Shown here piece by piece: positions 8,194-16,992 of a DNA stretch of 36,569 nt. The first letter of the stretch is position 1, and the number at the start of each line of letters is the position of its first letter. The translations under genes were made by a program, and so were the position numbers. Where the stretch lies: positions 1 through 36,569 of the forward strand of contig NZ_PPQZ01000010.1 of NCBI RefSeq assembly GCF_002902525.1, written 5' to 3'. Below the pieces are notes generated by a model that was not told the origin of the DNA, ran no database searches, and was given only the letters and a program-made list of their open reading frames with translations. Source of the stretch: Mammaliicoccus stepanovicii. Its GTDB lineage: Bacteria > Bacillota > Bacilli > Staphylococcales > Staphylococcaceae.

Positions 8194-9769
8194 ATGAAAG
8201 AAGGCATGCATATGAAACAGAAAAAATATGATATTGTTGTAGTATTTTTGTTGATTGGTGTGTTTATGGCAGCACTTGATAACGGTATTATTAGTGCAGC
8301 ATTAACTACAATTAACCAGTCTTTTGAAATTACAGCTCAGATGGGATCATGGGGCATTACGATTTATACGTTAGGTATGGCAATATCAACGCCTATTGCT
8401 GGTAAACTAGCTGATATGTTTGGTCGAAAAAAAGTATTTATAGTTGAAGTGATATTGTTCGGTTTAGGATCACTACTTGTGGCACTGAGTCCAAATTATA
8501 CATTTTTCATCATTGCACGATTAATTCAATCGTTTGGTGGGGGCGGTTTGTTTGTAATTGCGAGTTCGCATATTATCTCTGCCTATAAAAAAGAAAAACA
8601 AGGAAGTATGCTCGGTGGTCTTGGTGCAATGAATGGTATAGCATCAGTGCTTGGACCCAATACTAGGTAGCTTACTCATAAATGTTAGTGGAACGTGGCA
8701 TTGGTTATTCTTAATTAATGTGCCAGTAGCAATTATGATTGTGGTCTTTATGATGCTTAAAATGCCAGAAACACAAGAGAAGGTTAGAACTAAAATTGAT
8801 AAATATGCTATATTGCTATTCTCATTTTCTACTTTATTAATGATGTTTGCGATTAATAATATTCAAACTGGGAACATCACAGGCAGTATATTTAGTTTGT
8901 CAGTTATCGGCTTGATTATATTAGCGATTATAGGTTATGCCATCATGATCTTAATCGAATATAAAAATGAATCCTCTGACGTAGATTCATTTTTACCTTA
9001 CTTTCTATTGAGAAAACCAGCTTTTTCAATTACTTTAGTCATGGGTATATTATCAGGTATGTTAATCGGTGCTATTATATTTATTCCATCATTTGTTGAA
9101 AATGTATTACACGTCAGCGCCGCTAATAGTGGTTATTGGATGACGCCACTTGCTTTAGCTTCAGGAGTGGGTGCATCAATGGGCGGTAAAATTGTAGATA
9201 AAAAAAGCCCGATATTTGCCTTAATTGTAGCAAGTATTGTAAGTATCATTGGCTATGGTGGATTAGCACTCTTTACGTATGAAGCGGTTACGTTCTTTGT
9301 GTTTTCGATTATTGCAGGTCTAGGGTTTGGATTTACGATTGGTGCGCCAATGACGGTATTAGCAACGCGCTCAGCAGACTCTAGTAAAAACAATAGTACA
9401 GTTATAGGTACTTTATCGGTATCAAGACAAGTAGGTATTACAATTGCACCAACACTATTTGCTACATTTATACAAGTTGGTTTCAGTCAAATGGGTACTA
9501 AAATAAAAGAAAATTTAAGTGAAGATCACTTTAATATAAAGGATATACCACTTCAATTTATGAATTCAATGCAACATGATTCAGGTAGTGTATCTAAGAC
9601 TTTAGATCAAATTAATCATATTCCAAATAAAGCAATGAGAGATGCTATTACAAACGGTATTATAGAGGCAACACATCTAGCATATATGCCAGTATTTCTG
9701 ACAGCAGCAATTGCCTCAATGATTATTATGATACTCGTGATCGTCTTTAAAAAAGAGTTTAAATATTAA
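8194..9769 (+). pseudogene. DHA2-family (14-helix) drug:H+ antiporter, frameshifted
   Basis: Two overlapping frames (8194-8670 and 8651-9769) together make one EmrB/LmrB/QacA-type major facilitator of about 525 aa. The N-terminal part has the motif-A sequence GKLADMFGRKK and the membrane-helix-1 segment FMAALDNGIISAAL. It ends with GPNTR and a stop; the other frame resumes as PILGSLLINVSGTWHW. One extra C in the CCC at 8656-8658 explains the break exactly: removing one base restores GASVLGPILG-like antiporter motif C at the end of helix 5. Helices 6-14 are otherwise open to 9769. The possibilities are a real inactivating mutation, a phase-variable tract (only three C, so unlikely) or a sequencing error. 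GGAG at 8182-8185 suits the ATG at 8194; a second ATG at 8212 is possible. Confidence 0.88.
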
Positions 9770-9870
9770 TGTTCCAAATGCGTACTATCATAATAAGGAT
9801 ATCCAAATTGTTTTGAATCCTACAATATTCCTATATAATGATATTAAATATGAGAATTGGGGTTTTCAAA

Positions 9871-10758
9871 GTGAAGAAACTATTCATTTTAGGTGTGTGT
9901 TTAATAGGTTGCGTTGTCATAGGTGGCTTTATACTTTTTGGCGTAAATCAACAAACACAAACACATTCAGATAAGCAGCAACATGCGAAACAATCTGGAC
10001 ATAATAAGTTTGTTAGTAGCCAAACGCCAACGCTATTTCTACATGGATATGCAGGTAGTGCGAACTCTGAAAAATTTATGGTTAATGAAGCGAAGGATAA
10101 AGGTGTCACGAAGCATATTATTAAAGCATATGTTTCTCGAGATGGAGAGGTTCAGCTTAAAGGAAAATGGACAAAAGATGCAATTAATCCAATCGTACAA
10201 ATTGAATTAGAAAATAATAAACAAGGATATCTTGATGTAAATGCGAACTGGATTAAAAATGTATTAACGACATTACAAAGTAAATATAACATTAAAAAAT
10301 TTAATTTCGTAGGGCATTCAATGGGGAATTTGTCATTCGCAACGTATATGATGACATATGGAAATGATCCATCACTACCAAAATTAAATAAACAAGTAAA
10401 CATTGCAGGCACTTTCAATGGTGTATTAAATATGAATGAAAAAGTTAACGAAATTAGTGTAGATGCTAATGGTAAACCAAGTCGCATGAATCCTCCATAT
10501 CCAAGATTGCGAAAGATTCAAGAAATTTATAAAGGTCAACATATAGATGTGTTAAATATTTATGGTGATTTACAAGATGGAACGCACTCAGATGGAAGAG
10601 TATCGAATAGCTCTTCAAAATCGTTGAAATATTTACTGGGAAATAGTCCTCAAAGTTATCGTGAATCAAAATACGAGGGTCCTAACGCTCAACACAGTCA
10701 ACTACATGAAAACAGTGAAGTGGCTAATGACATAATTAAGTTTTTATGGGAAAGATAA
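9871..10758 (+). CDS. Secreted or membrane-anchored DUF915 alpha/beta hydrolase
   Basis: A 295-aa protein with an N-terminal hydrophobic segment (KKLFILGVCLIGCVVIGGFI), then a Gln/His/Lys-rich linker and an alpha/beta-hydrolase domain. The oxyanion region is TLFLHGYAG, the nucleophile elbow is GHSMGN, a likely catalytic Asp lies in IYGDLQDGTHSDG, and the His is in HSQLHE. This is the DUF915 (lipase-like) pattern common in Gram-positive bacteria; the substrate is unknown. The longer ORF starting at 9838 would begin inside the TATAAT (9834-9839) of its own promoter, so it is rejected. GTG at 9871 has gggg eight bases upstream and begins VKKLF. An ATG at 9850 remains possible. Confidence 0.85.
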   Translation: MKKLFILGVCLIGCVVIGGFILFGVNQQTQTHSDKQQHAKQSGHNKFVSSQTPTLFLHGYAGSANSEKFMVNEAKDKGVTKHIIKAYVSRDGEVQLKGKWTKDAINPIVQIELENNKQGYLDVNANWIKNVLTTLQSKYNIKKFNFVGHSMGNLSFATYMMTYGNDPSLPKLNKQVNIAGTFNGVLNMNEKVNEISVDANGKPSRMNPPYPRLRKIQEIYKGQHIDVLNIYGDLQDGTHSDGRVSNSSSKSLKYLLGNSPQSYRESKYEGPNAQHSQLHENSEVANDIIKFLWER

Positions 10759-10826
10759 CATGAGTAGTGCAACATATTTACATCTTGCAGAAATGAGCTC
10801 AAAGTTAAATTAATTAAAGAAGTATT

Positions 10827-10856
10827 TTGCATTTCAAACTATTCTGGTGTTATAAT
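10827..10856 (+). promoter_or_regulatory. Promoter of the antitoxin RNA (RNAII)
   Basis: TTGCAT (10827-10832), an 18-bp spacer and a perfect TATAAT (10851-10856) point at the terminator about 35 bp downstream with no ORF in between. This is the arrangement expected for the short RNAII of an Fst/par locus. Confidence 0.6.
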
Positions 10857-10862
10857 ACGTTT

Positions 10863-10926
10863 AACAAGGTATCCGATATGGATGCACCAATCCCCTCACT
10901 ACCGCAAATAGTGAGGGGATTTTTGT
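10863..10926 (+). ncRNA. RNAII-like antitoxin RNA of the Fst-type toxin-antitoxin locus
   Basis: The predicted transcript is about 64 nt, from just after the TATAAT at 10851 to the shared terminator, close to the about 65-nt RNAII of the pAD1 par locus. It converges on the toxin mRNA and overlaps it at the terminator. Its 5' part (gatatggatgcaccaat, about 10874-10890) resembles the plus-strand sequence across the toxin mRNA 5' end (gataggcgacaccatt, about 11081-11096). This reproduces the direct repeats by which RNAII pairs with the toxin leader. Boundaries are predicted. Confidence 0.65.
10890..10925. terminator. Bidirectional terminator shared by toxin mRNA and RNAII
   Basis: A perfect 11-bp GC-rich stem (atcccctcact with agtgaggggat) with a 9-nt loop is followed by TTTTT on the plus strand. 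It lies just downstream of the toxin stop codon on the minus strand. In Fst loci this hairpin is also the initial contact site between the two RNAs. Confidence 0.85.
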
Positions 10927-10944
10927 AGGTGTGGCTATTGTCGC

Positions 10945-11037
10945 CTATTTGTCATTGCGCTTACGTAGCCAATGCGTAAATAACGCAATAGTACAGCCAC
11001 TGATGACTGTAGTCATGATGTGAACAAGGATTTCCAA
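10945..11037 (-). CDS. Fst/TxpA-family type I toxin (small membrane peptide)
   Basis: A 30-residue peptide with one hydrophobic helix and a charged tail: (L)EILVHIMTTVISGCTIALF, then THWLRKRNDK. The VHI-TTVISG-ALFTHWLR pattern is that of the staphylococcal Fst-like holin-like toxins, chromosomal relatives of pAD1 Fst. It is very short, so standard gene callers easily miss it. A near-perfect Shine-Dalgarno (ggaggaggtg, about 11056-11047 on the minus strand) is 9 nt from TTG 11037. The codon before it is ATA, where relatives probably have ATG, so start usage is uncertain. The mRNA leader contains small inverted repeats (cgcct...aggcg and cgtcaatttgacg), which in this family sequester the ribosome-binding site. 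Confidence 0.85.
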   Translation of the reverse strand: MEILVHIMTTVISGCTIALFTHWLRKRNDK

Positions 11038-11095
11038 TATGAATAACACCTCCTCCCAACGTCAAATTGACGCCTGAGAGATAGGCGACACCATT

Positions 11096-11101
11096 ATTAT
11101 A
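11096..11101 (-). promoter_or_regulatory. -10 of the toxin mRNA (RNAI)
   Basis: Read on the minus strand this is TATAAT, about 59 nt before the toxin start. No good -35 is visible (a T-run lies at the right distance), so the call rests on the -10 and its position. Confidence 0.5.
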
Positions 11102-11118
11102 TCATCAATTTTTTGTTG

Positions 11119-11182
11119 AAAAAATAACCTAATGAACACCCTAACAATTGGAATGTAAATTGTTAGGGTGTTCATTAGGTTA
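11119..11182 (-). terminator. 25-bp perfect inverted repeat, leftward terminator or operator
   Basis: The arms 11125-11149 and 11158-11182 are exact reverse complements (taacctaatgaacaccctaa and onwards), with an 8-nt loop. Read leftward the stem is followed by six T (11124-11119), giving a very strong Rho-independent terminator. There is no minus-strand gene to its right for it to terminate. It lies between the toxin promoter and the DUF969-DUF979-pcp operon, so it could insulate the toxin from antisense transcription or serve as an operator. Confidence 0.6.
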
Positions 11183-11273
11183 ACATTATTGTGATTAATT
11201 TATGAAATATTTTGAAAACAAAGAATTTAAACTTGAAAACCTTTATTATGATAAATATAAAGGAGGAGAAGAT

Positions 11274-11969
11274 ATGGAGTGGTTAAAACTTATTGGAATC
11301 GTTATCATTGTTGTAGGGTTCTATTTAAAGTGGGATACGATTGGAACAGTGTTAATAGCAGCTGTTGTGACAGGTCTTGTATCTAATATGAATTTTATTG
11401 AAATTCTCGAAACTTTAGGAAAAGCATTTGTAGATAATCGAATGGTATCGTTATTTATACTGACGCTACCAATGGTAGGTATAATTGAGCGTTACGGTCT
11501 GAAAACACAAGCTACACGATTGATAAATAACATGAAAGGTGTCACTGCTGGACGCATTATGTCGGTATATTTATTTATTCGTGAAATTGCGGGTCTTGCA
11601 TCAATTCGTATAGGTGGTCATCCGCAGTTTGTACGTCCGTTAATGAATCCAATGGTGCAAGCTGCAGCGAAATCTACATACAATCGTAAATTAGAGGAAG
11701 AAGATGAAGAAAAATTAAAAGCACATATCTCTGCAATGGAGAACTATGGTAATTTCTTTGGTCAAAATCTATTTGTAGGTGCATCAGGCGTACTCTTAAT
11801 AGTAGCGACCTTTAAGTCGTTAAATATGGAGGTAACAGGTGTTCAAATTGCACTTTATTCTGTACCGATAGCAATTGTTGCATTAATAATAGGTGTTGTT
11901 CAGAATATACTATTTGATCGAAAATTAAATCGTAAATATGGTAAGAAAGAGGTCACGTTAGATGAATAA
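11274..11969 (+). CDS. DUF969 membrane protein
   Basis: An integral membrane protein of 231 aa with hydrophobic helices at about 2-50, 60-80, 105-125, 170-195 and 200-220. Conserved features are LTLPMVGIIERYGL and LASIRIGGHPQFVRPLMNPM. It is the DUF969 family, nearly always encoded beside DUF979; together they look like a split ion-transporter-type permease. ATG 11274 follows a perfect AGGAGG (11261-11266); the upstream in-frame start at 11202 has no ribosome-binding site. It overlaps the DUF979 gene by 8 bp. Next to pcp, a role in transport of pyroglutamate (5-oxoproline) or small peptides is plausible but inferred. Confidence 0.9.
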   Translation: MEWLKLIGIVIIVVGFYLKWDTIGTVLIAAVVTGLVSNMNFIEILETLGKAFVDNRMVSLFILTLPMVGIIERYGLKTQATRLINNMKGVTAGRIMSVYLFIREIAGLASIRIGGHPQFVRPLMNPMVQAAAKSTYNRKLEEEDEEKLKAHISAMENYGNFFGQNLFVGASGVLLIVATFKSLNMEVTGVQIALYSVPIAIVALIIGVVQNILFDRKLNRKYGKKEVTLDE

Positions 11970-12888
11970 TCAAACCATTAATCAAATTCTAGAAATTTTC
12001 TATGTTCTAATTGGATTACAGTTTTTCTATACTGCCTGGCGTGTCTTTCGTAATAACTTGAATGAAAAAAGGATCGGTACGTCGCTATTTTGGGTGATTT
12101 TAGGATTGATGTTTATAGTAGGTCCATATATTCCAAATATGATAAACGGCATATTAGTTTTGACTATGGGTGTATTAACAATTACTAAAAATGTACGTAT
12201 CGGAAAAATTGTTGATGTGAAACATGAAGAGGAAGAAGCTGGCGCATCTAAGTTCGGGAGTAAACTCTTTATCCCTGCGATTGTGTTAGCAGTTGTCGCG
12301 GTTGTTGTATCAACATGGACACCACTAGGAGGAGCAGTAGGAATAGGCGTTTCCTCTGTTGTTGGATTAATTGTTGCGTACATATTATTACGTCCAAAAG
12401 GTAAAATGGGGTTATATGATAGTGATCGACTAGTTCAACAAATTGGAACAGTGGGTATATTACCTCAATTTTTAGCAGCACTAGGCATCTTATTTACAGT
12501 AAGTGGTTTAGGTGAGACCATTTCAAAAGGAATTTCAGGATTTTTACCTGAAGGCAATCAACTAATTGGTGCTATGGCTTATGTGATTGGAATGGTGTTA
12601 TTCACAATGCTGATGGGGAATGCATTTGCTGCTTTCACAGTTATCACAGCAAGTATCGGCGTGCCTTTTGTGATGGCTATTGGTGGAGATCCCGCTATTG
12701 CTGGTGCATTAGCAATGACTGGTGGTTTCTGTGGCACGCTATTAACGCCAATGGCAGCTAACTTCAATACTCTACCTATCGCTTTATTAGAAATGAAAGA
12801 TGAGTTAGCTGTTATTAAAGCACAAATTCCAATGGCACTTATCTTAATTGTCGTTCATATTGTATTAATGTATTTACTCGCTTTTTAA
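11962..12888 (+). CDS. DUF979 membrane protein
   Basis: A 308-aa protein with about nine membrane helices. Glycine-rich re-entrant-like segments occur near the C-terminus (GNAFAAFTVITASIGVPF and GALAMTGGFCGTLLTPMAAN), as seen in carriers of the ion-transporter superfamily. It starts inside the DUF969 gene (8-bp overlap), implying translational coupling and a joint complex. The pcp gene follows 22 bp downstream. The substrate is not established for this family. Confidence 0.9.
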   Translation: MNNQTINQILEIFYVLIGLQFFYTAWRVFRNNLNEKRIGTSLFWVILGLMFIVGPYIPNMINGILVLTMGVLTITKNVRIGKIVDVKHEEEEAGASKFGSKLFIPAIVLAVVAVVVSTWTPLGGAVGIGVSSVVGLIVAYILLRPKGKMGLYDSDRLVQQIGTVGILPQFLAALGILFTVSGLGETISKGISGFLPEGNQLIGAMAYVIGMVLFTMLMGNAFAAFTVITASIGVPFVMAIGGDPAIAGALAMTGGFCGTLLTPMAANFNTLPIALLEMKDELAVIKAQIPMALILIVVHIVLMYLLAF

Positions 12889-12910
12889 ATAAACGTAGGA
12901 GGATGAAATG

Positions 12911-13552
12911 ATGAGAATATTAATAACTGGATTCGATCCATTTGGTGGAGAAAAGGTTAATCCTGCATTACAGGCAGTGGAAGGTTTACCTCAAAATATT
13001 AATGGACATCAAATTGATACATTAGAAATTCCGACTGTATTTTATAAAAGCATGGAAGTTGTGAAAGCGCAGCTTGAGTTAGAAAAATATGATATGGTCA
13101 TCGCGATTGGTCAAGCAGGAGGGCGTTATCAAATGACACCTGAACGCGTTGCGATTAATGTTGATGATGCACGAATAAAAGATAATGAAGGTAACCAACC
13201 AATTGATATAGCAATTCAAGAAGATGGAAAGCCAGCATACTTTTCGCAATTACCTGTTAAACGTATGGTTGAATATATGCGTGCATCTGGTGTGCCTGCA
13301 GGTTTATCAAATAGTGCTGGTACATTTGTTTGTAATCATATTATGTATCAACTTGCGTATCTTGCAGATAAATCATATCCGGGTTTAAAAACAGGATTTA
13401 TTCACGTGCCATTCGCACCAGAACAAGTCATCGATAAACCTGATAAACCTTCTATGAATGTCGATTTAATGACTAAAGGACTTATCGCTGCTATAAAGGC
13501 ATGTTTAGAACATGATACAGATGTGAAAAGTGCATTTGGATCAACACATTAA
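12911..13552 (+). CDS. pcp: Pyrrolidone-carboxylate peptidase (pyroglutamyl peptidase I)
   Basis: A cytosolic cysteine peptidase of family C15 that removes N-terminal pyroglutamate from peptides. The catalytic triad is clear: Glu in TPERVAIN (Glu78), Cys in GTFVCNH (Cys141) and His in GFIHVPF (His165). AGGAGG at 12897-12902 is 5 nt from ATG 12908 and 8 nt from ATG 12911; the second gives MRILITGF, matching family starts. It is the last gene of a three-gene operon with the DUF969/DUF979 permease pair, suggesting that release and transport of 5-oxoproline or its peptides are linked. Confidence 0.95.
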   Translation: MRILITGFDPFGGEKVNPALQAVEGLPQNINGHQIDTLEIPTVFYKSMEVVKAQLELEKYDMVIAIGQAGGRYQMTPERVAINVDDARIKDNEGNQPIDIAIQEDGKPAYFSQLPVKRMVEYMRASGVPAGLSNSAGTFVCNHIMYQLAYLADKSYPGLKTGFIHVPFAPEQVIDKPDKPSMNVDLMTKGLIAAIKACLEHDTDVKSAFGSTH

Positions 13553-13562
13553 GAATATAAAG

Positions 13563-13606
13563 GAAGTCTTGGGCATCAATGTTGATGAGTCCAGGGCTTC
13601 TTTTTT
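13563..13606 (+). terminator. Terminator of the pcp operon
   Basis: A stem gaagtcttgg/ccagggcttc (several G-U pairs), with an inner gcatcaa/ttgatg hairpin, is followed by six T. Confidence 0.8.
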
Positions 13607-13621
13607 AGTTATGAAATTATC

Positions 13622-13651
13622 TTGAATGTCACGTCAAATAATTGGTAAAAT
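13622..13651 (+). promoter_or_regulatory. Probable promoter of hptA-hptS-hptR
   Basis: TTGAAT (13622-13627), an 18-bp spacer and TAAAAT (13646-13651) end 38 bp upstream of the hptA start. Confidence 0.5.
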
Positions 13652-13689
13652 ATCCCTATTAAAACAAATAATGAAATGATGGGATATGA

Positions 13690-14649
13690 ATGAAAAGGAA
13701 ATGGTGTTTTCTTGTATTGTTAGTTGTCATGTTAGCAAGTTGTCAAGAGGGTAAGCAGTCTAATTCGTCTGAGATAACTGTTTATTCTCCATATCCTAAG
13801 GGGCTTATTCAGCCAGTATTAAAAGAATTCGAACAACAGGAGAACGTTAAAGTAAATATTCGTCATGGATCGACACAAGTACTATTGTCAGAACTTCATC
13901 GAACTTCGAAGAAAGAAAGAGGTGATGTATTTATAGGGGGAGTGTTATCAGAGGTAATTGAAAATACGGATGATTTCGTGCCATATCGTTCTCCAGACAA
14001 AGATAAATTTCGTGATGTGGCGATTCAATCAAATATCGTTACCAGTTTCATGTTGATGCCGGCAGTGATTGTAGTAAACACAGATGTTCAAGGAGATATT
14101 GTCATTAGAGGATATAAAGATTTATTACAACATGACTTGAAGAATAAAGTAGCATATCCGAATCCTCACACAACAACGACAGGATATCAGCATATGCGTG
14201 CAATATTTAGTATGTCTAATGATGTTCAGGATGTGTATCGATTTGATAATCGTGCCATTCAACTTTCTAAATCTTCACAAGTTATTAAAGAAGTTTCTGA
14301 AGGTAAGTATTATGCCGGGTTAAGTTATGAACAAGATGCGAGAACAGCAATAAAAAAAGGATATCCATTGAAAATTATTTATCCTGCTGAGGGAACAATG
14401 TTGAACATAGATGGTATAGCATTGGTCAATACAGAAGACCCACATCCAAAGCGCGAGGCATTAATGCGCTATTTAACAAGTTATAAAGTTCAACAACGAT
14501 TAGCAAAGGAATTCGGTGTTAAGCCAATTCGTAAAGATGTTGATGAAACTGAAACAGAGGAAACGAAACAATTAAGCGATATTCCTATTATTCCGAAAAG
14601 CACACTACCTAAAATGTCACATAAAATCTTCTTGGAGAATATTGAATGA
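13690..14649 (+). CDS. hptA: HptA, extracytoplasmic hexose-phosphate sensing lipoprotein
   Basis: A periplasmic-binding-protein-like lipoprotein of 319 aa. The lipobox is LASC with the lipidated Cys18 after a short basic/hydrophobic signal. The rest resembles an ABC-type iron/phosphate solute-binding fold (ITVYSPYPKGLIQPVLKEF at the start of the mature domain). In S. aureus HptA works with the HptS/HptR two-component system to detect external glucose-6-phosphate (a phosphate-sensing role was also proposed) and induce uhpT. It overlaps hptS by ATGA at 14646-14649. There are no permease or ATPase genes, in keeping with a sensory rather than transport role. Confidence 0.93.
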   Translation: MKRKWCFLVLLVVMLASCQEGKQSNSSEITVYSPYPKGLIQPVLKEFEQQENVKVNIRHGSTQVLLSELHRTSKKERGDVFIGGVLSEVIENTDDFVPYRSPDKDKFRDVAIQSNIVTSFMLMPAVIVVNTDVQGDIVIRGYKDLLQHDLKNKVAYPNPHTTTTGYQHMRAIFSMSNDVQDVYRFDNRAIQLSKSSQVIKEVSEGKYYAGLSYEQDARTAIKKGYPLKIIYPAEGTMLNIDGIALVNTEDPHPKREALMRYLTSYKVQQRLAKEFGVKPIRKDVDETETEETKQLSDIPIIPKSTLPKMSHKIFLENIE

Positions 14650-16193
14650 AAGATTATAAGCCATATAGATATCAATTAAGACAATCACTGTTTTTTTCTA
14701 CAATATTGCCTGTATTTTTAGTCATTATTATAGGATTAATAAGTTTTTATGCAATTTATATTTGGGTTGAACATCGGTCCATTTCAAAGCATGTCGTACA
14801 GAGTCAACAAGAAATAACTGAAATAAATCATACAATAAGTAAAGAACTTTCAGATAAACGACGTGTAATAGAAGATATAGATATTAATAAACCAGCAGAT
14901 ATTACACGATTAAAGCGCATTTTACTAACAATCGTACATCAACAAGATGCAACATTATACTATGAAATAGAAGGTACAAAACAAACGATTTCAAATAATT
15001 ATGAACGGTTTAATACGAGAGATATGTACACATTATATCGACATGCATTCACTTTTAAAGATAATCGCTATACAATACGGTTTTATATTTTTAATACTTC
15101 AACTTTAAATAAGATTAAAAGTGAATCGGAACAACAAGCAATCATGATCGATCGATTTGACAATATCGTGTATACAAATGGTGAAAGGTTCCAAGTCGAT
15201 GATAAATTTGTACCATCAAAATTTGGGTTTATTTCAGATAATAGAACACTCAACAAACAAGGTGAGCAATTAATATTATATAAGGATATTCATGAGACGT
15301 TAGAAGATGGTCTCTATTTATTAATCATTATGACGGTCGTCTTGATTATATTAATTATTGTTGGCTTTATGAGTGCGCATCAAATGGCACAGCGTCAAAC
15401 AAGAGATATTGAAACAATTATTCAGAAAATATACTACGCAAAAAATCGTCATTTAGGACCGTATGAACCACTATCTAAACATAGTGAACTAGAATTAATC
15501 AATACATATATATATGATTTGTTTGAATCGAATGAGCAATTAATCAAATCTATTGAACAATCTGAAAAACGTATTCGAGATATTCAACTTAAAGAAATAG
15601 AAAAGCAATTTCAACCGCATTTCTTATTTAATACGATGCAAACCATTCAGTATTTAATTACGATGTCACCCACACAAGCGCAATCAGTTGTCCAACAACT
15701 TTCACAAATGTTGCGATATACGCTACGAACGAAAACGTCTCAAGTAACGATACAAGATGAACTAAATTATATTAAACAGTATGTTTCGATTCAAAACACT
15801 CGTTTCGACAACGGTATACATCTTGAAATAGATATACCAAATACGTTACTTCAATATGCTATAGATAAAATGATGATTCAACCATTAGTTGAAAATGCGA
15901 TTAAACATGGTCGAGATAATCAATTAATTTCTATTTATATAAAGATAAAGATAACGTCCCATTTTCTTCGTGTCTTTGTTCGGGATGATGGTTTAGGTAT
16001 GACACCTGGACGTCTTAAAATGGTAAGAGAATCATTGGTGAAAGATGTGTTTGATACAGAGCATCTTGGTCTAAATCATTTGCACCATAAAGCGAGAATT
16101 CGATATGGAAGGTGTTCACGGTTACGTATTTTTTCTAAACAACAGGAAGGTACCTTGATAATATATCAAGTCCCACATAAAAGGAGAAATTAA
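14646..16193 (+). CDS. hptS: HptS sensor histidine kinase
   Basis: A membrane kinase of 515 aa of the LytS/YesM type. The first membrane helix is at about 15-37, the extracytoplasmic sensor at about 38-220, and the second helix at about 221-242. Then comes a linker, the His_kinase domain with phospho-accepting His325 in [11 protein letters not shown], and an HATPase_c domain (N-box [14 protein letters not shown]-box RDDGLGM). It is translationally coupled to hptA by ATGA and lies directly before hptR. The extracytoplasmic domain presumably contacts HptA. The known target in S. aureus is uhpT, which here lies convergently just beyond hptR. Confidence 0.95.
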   Translation: MKDYKPYRYQLRQSLFFSTILPVFLVIIIGLISFYAIYIWVEHRSISKHVVQSQQEITEINHTISKELSDKRRVIEDIDINKPADITRLKRILLTIVHQQDATLYYEIEGTKQTISNNYERFNTRDMYTLYRHAFTFKDNRYTIRFYIFNTSTLNKIKSESEQQAIMIDRFDNIVYTNGERFQVDDKFVPSKFGFISDNRTLNKQGEQLILYKDIHETLEDGLYLLIIMTVVLIILIIVGFMSAHQMAQRQTRDIETIIQKIYYAKNRHLGPYEPLSKHSELELINTYIYDLFESNEQLIKSIEQSEKRIRDIQLKEIEKQFQPHFLFNTMQTIQYLITMSPTQAQSVVQQLSQMLRYTLRTKTSQVTIQDELNYIKQYVSIQNTRFDNGIHLEIDIPNTLLQYAIDKMMIQPLVENAIKHGRDNQLISIYIKIKITSHFLRVFVRDDGLGMTPGRLKMVRESLVKDVFDTEHLGLNHLHHKARIRYGRCSRLRIFSKQQEGTLIIYQVPHKRRN

Positions 16194-16194
16194 A

Positions 16195-16935
16195 ATGTAT
16201 AAAGCTGTGATATGTGATGATGAGAGAATTATAAGAGAAGGCATTAAACATGTTATACCTTGGGAAAGATATCACTTTGATGAAGTATATTTAGCTAAAG
16301 ATGGTATTGAAGGTTTATCTTTAATAAGGAAACATAAGCCAGAGCTTGTTATTACTGACATTCGGATGCCAAGATTAGATGGTATCGGTTTGCTAAATGA
16401 AATTAAAGATATGTCTTGTCAGAAAGTAATATTATCAAGCTATGATGATTTCGAGTATATGAAAGCAGGCATAAAGCATCAAGTGCTAGACTATTTCCTT
16501 AAACCAATAGATGAATCACAACTTATAGCGTTATTAGAACAACTTTCAATTAAGTTAGCAACACAACCTTCAACAACAGAACTAGAAGTATTCGAACCAT
16601 TAATGCAAGTTGAGTTTGATGATTTCTACGTAAATTATGTAATTAAAATGATAAAGCAGCGCTATCATGAGAAAATTAGTGTATCTGAAATCATTGGGTC
16701 ACTTGAAGTAAGCGAATCTTATATTATGAGAACATTTAAATCTCGAGTAGGCATTACAATATTAGACTATTTAAATCGTTATCGTATATATCAATCTCTT
16801 GAACTATTGAATAGTCATTATAAAAATTATGAAATCGCTGAAAAAGTTGGATTCTCTGAATATAAGGCTTATAGTTATCACTTTAAAAAATATTTAAATA
16901 TGTCTTCAAAAACATACTTACAAAAGAATATATAA
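16195..16935 (+). CDS. hptR: HptR response regulator (AraC-type output)
   Basis: A 246-aa protein. The receiver domain (about 1-120) has acidic pocket Asp8/Asp9, phospho-acceptor Asp55 (in ITDIRMP) and Lys103 in FLKPID. The C-terminal AraC/XylS domain (about 145-246) has two helix-turn-helix units, [21 protein letters not shown] and the final [21 protein letters not shown]. The start is one base after the hptS stop, with aaggag upstream. It activates the hexose-phosphate transporter gene in S. aureus, and the same role is expected here. Confidence 0.95.
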   Translation: MYKAVICDDERIIREGIKHVIPWERYHFDEVYLAKDGIEGLSLIRKHKPELVITDIRMPRLDGIGLLNEIKDMSCQKVILSSYDDFEYMKAGIKHQVLDYFLKPIDESQLIALLEQLSIKLATQPSTTELEVFEPLMQVEFDDFYVNYVIKMIKQRYHEKISVSEIIGSLEVSESYIMRTFKSRVGITILDYLNRYRIYQSLELLNSHYKNYEIAEKVGFSEYKAYSYHFKKYLNMSSKTYLQKNI

Positions 16936-16939
16936 ATCA

Positions 16940-16991
16940 AAAACAGTACATCTCAACTCGTTTTCCATAAACTTGTGAGATGCACTGTTTT
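16940..16991. terminator. Bidirectional terminator between hptR and uhpT
   Basis: Arms aaaacagtacatctca (16940-16955) and tgagatgcactgtttt (16976-16991) pair over 16 positions with one mismatch-like G-U position. A/T tails on both sides suit the two convergent genes. Confidence 0.85.
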
Positions 16992-16992
16992 A

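Noticed and set aside
9838-9870. Longer N-terminus of the DUF915 hydrolase
   Set aside because: The ATG at 9838 lies within the TATAAT of the gene's own promoter, so it would not be on the mRNA.
10760-10813. Tiny plus-strand ORF after the hydrolase gene
   Set aside because: Only about 17 codons, overlapping nothing recognisable and lacking a ribosome-binding site; it shows none of the features of the toxin peptide.
12027-12767. Several minus-strand ORFs opposite the DUF979 gene
   Set aside because: They are Thr/Pro/Ile-rich shadows of a membrane protein gene, without ribosome-binding sites.
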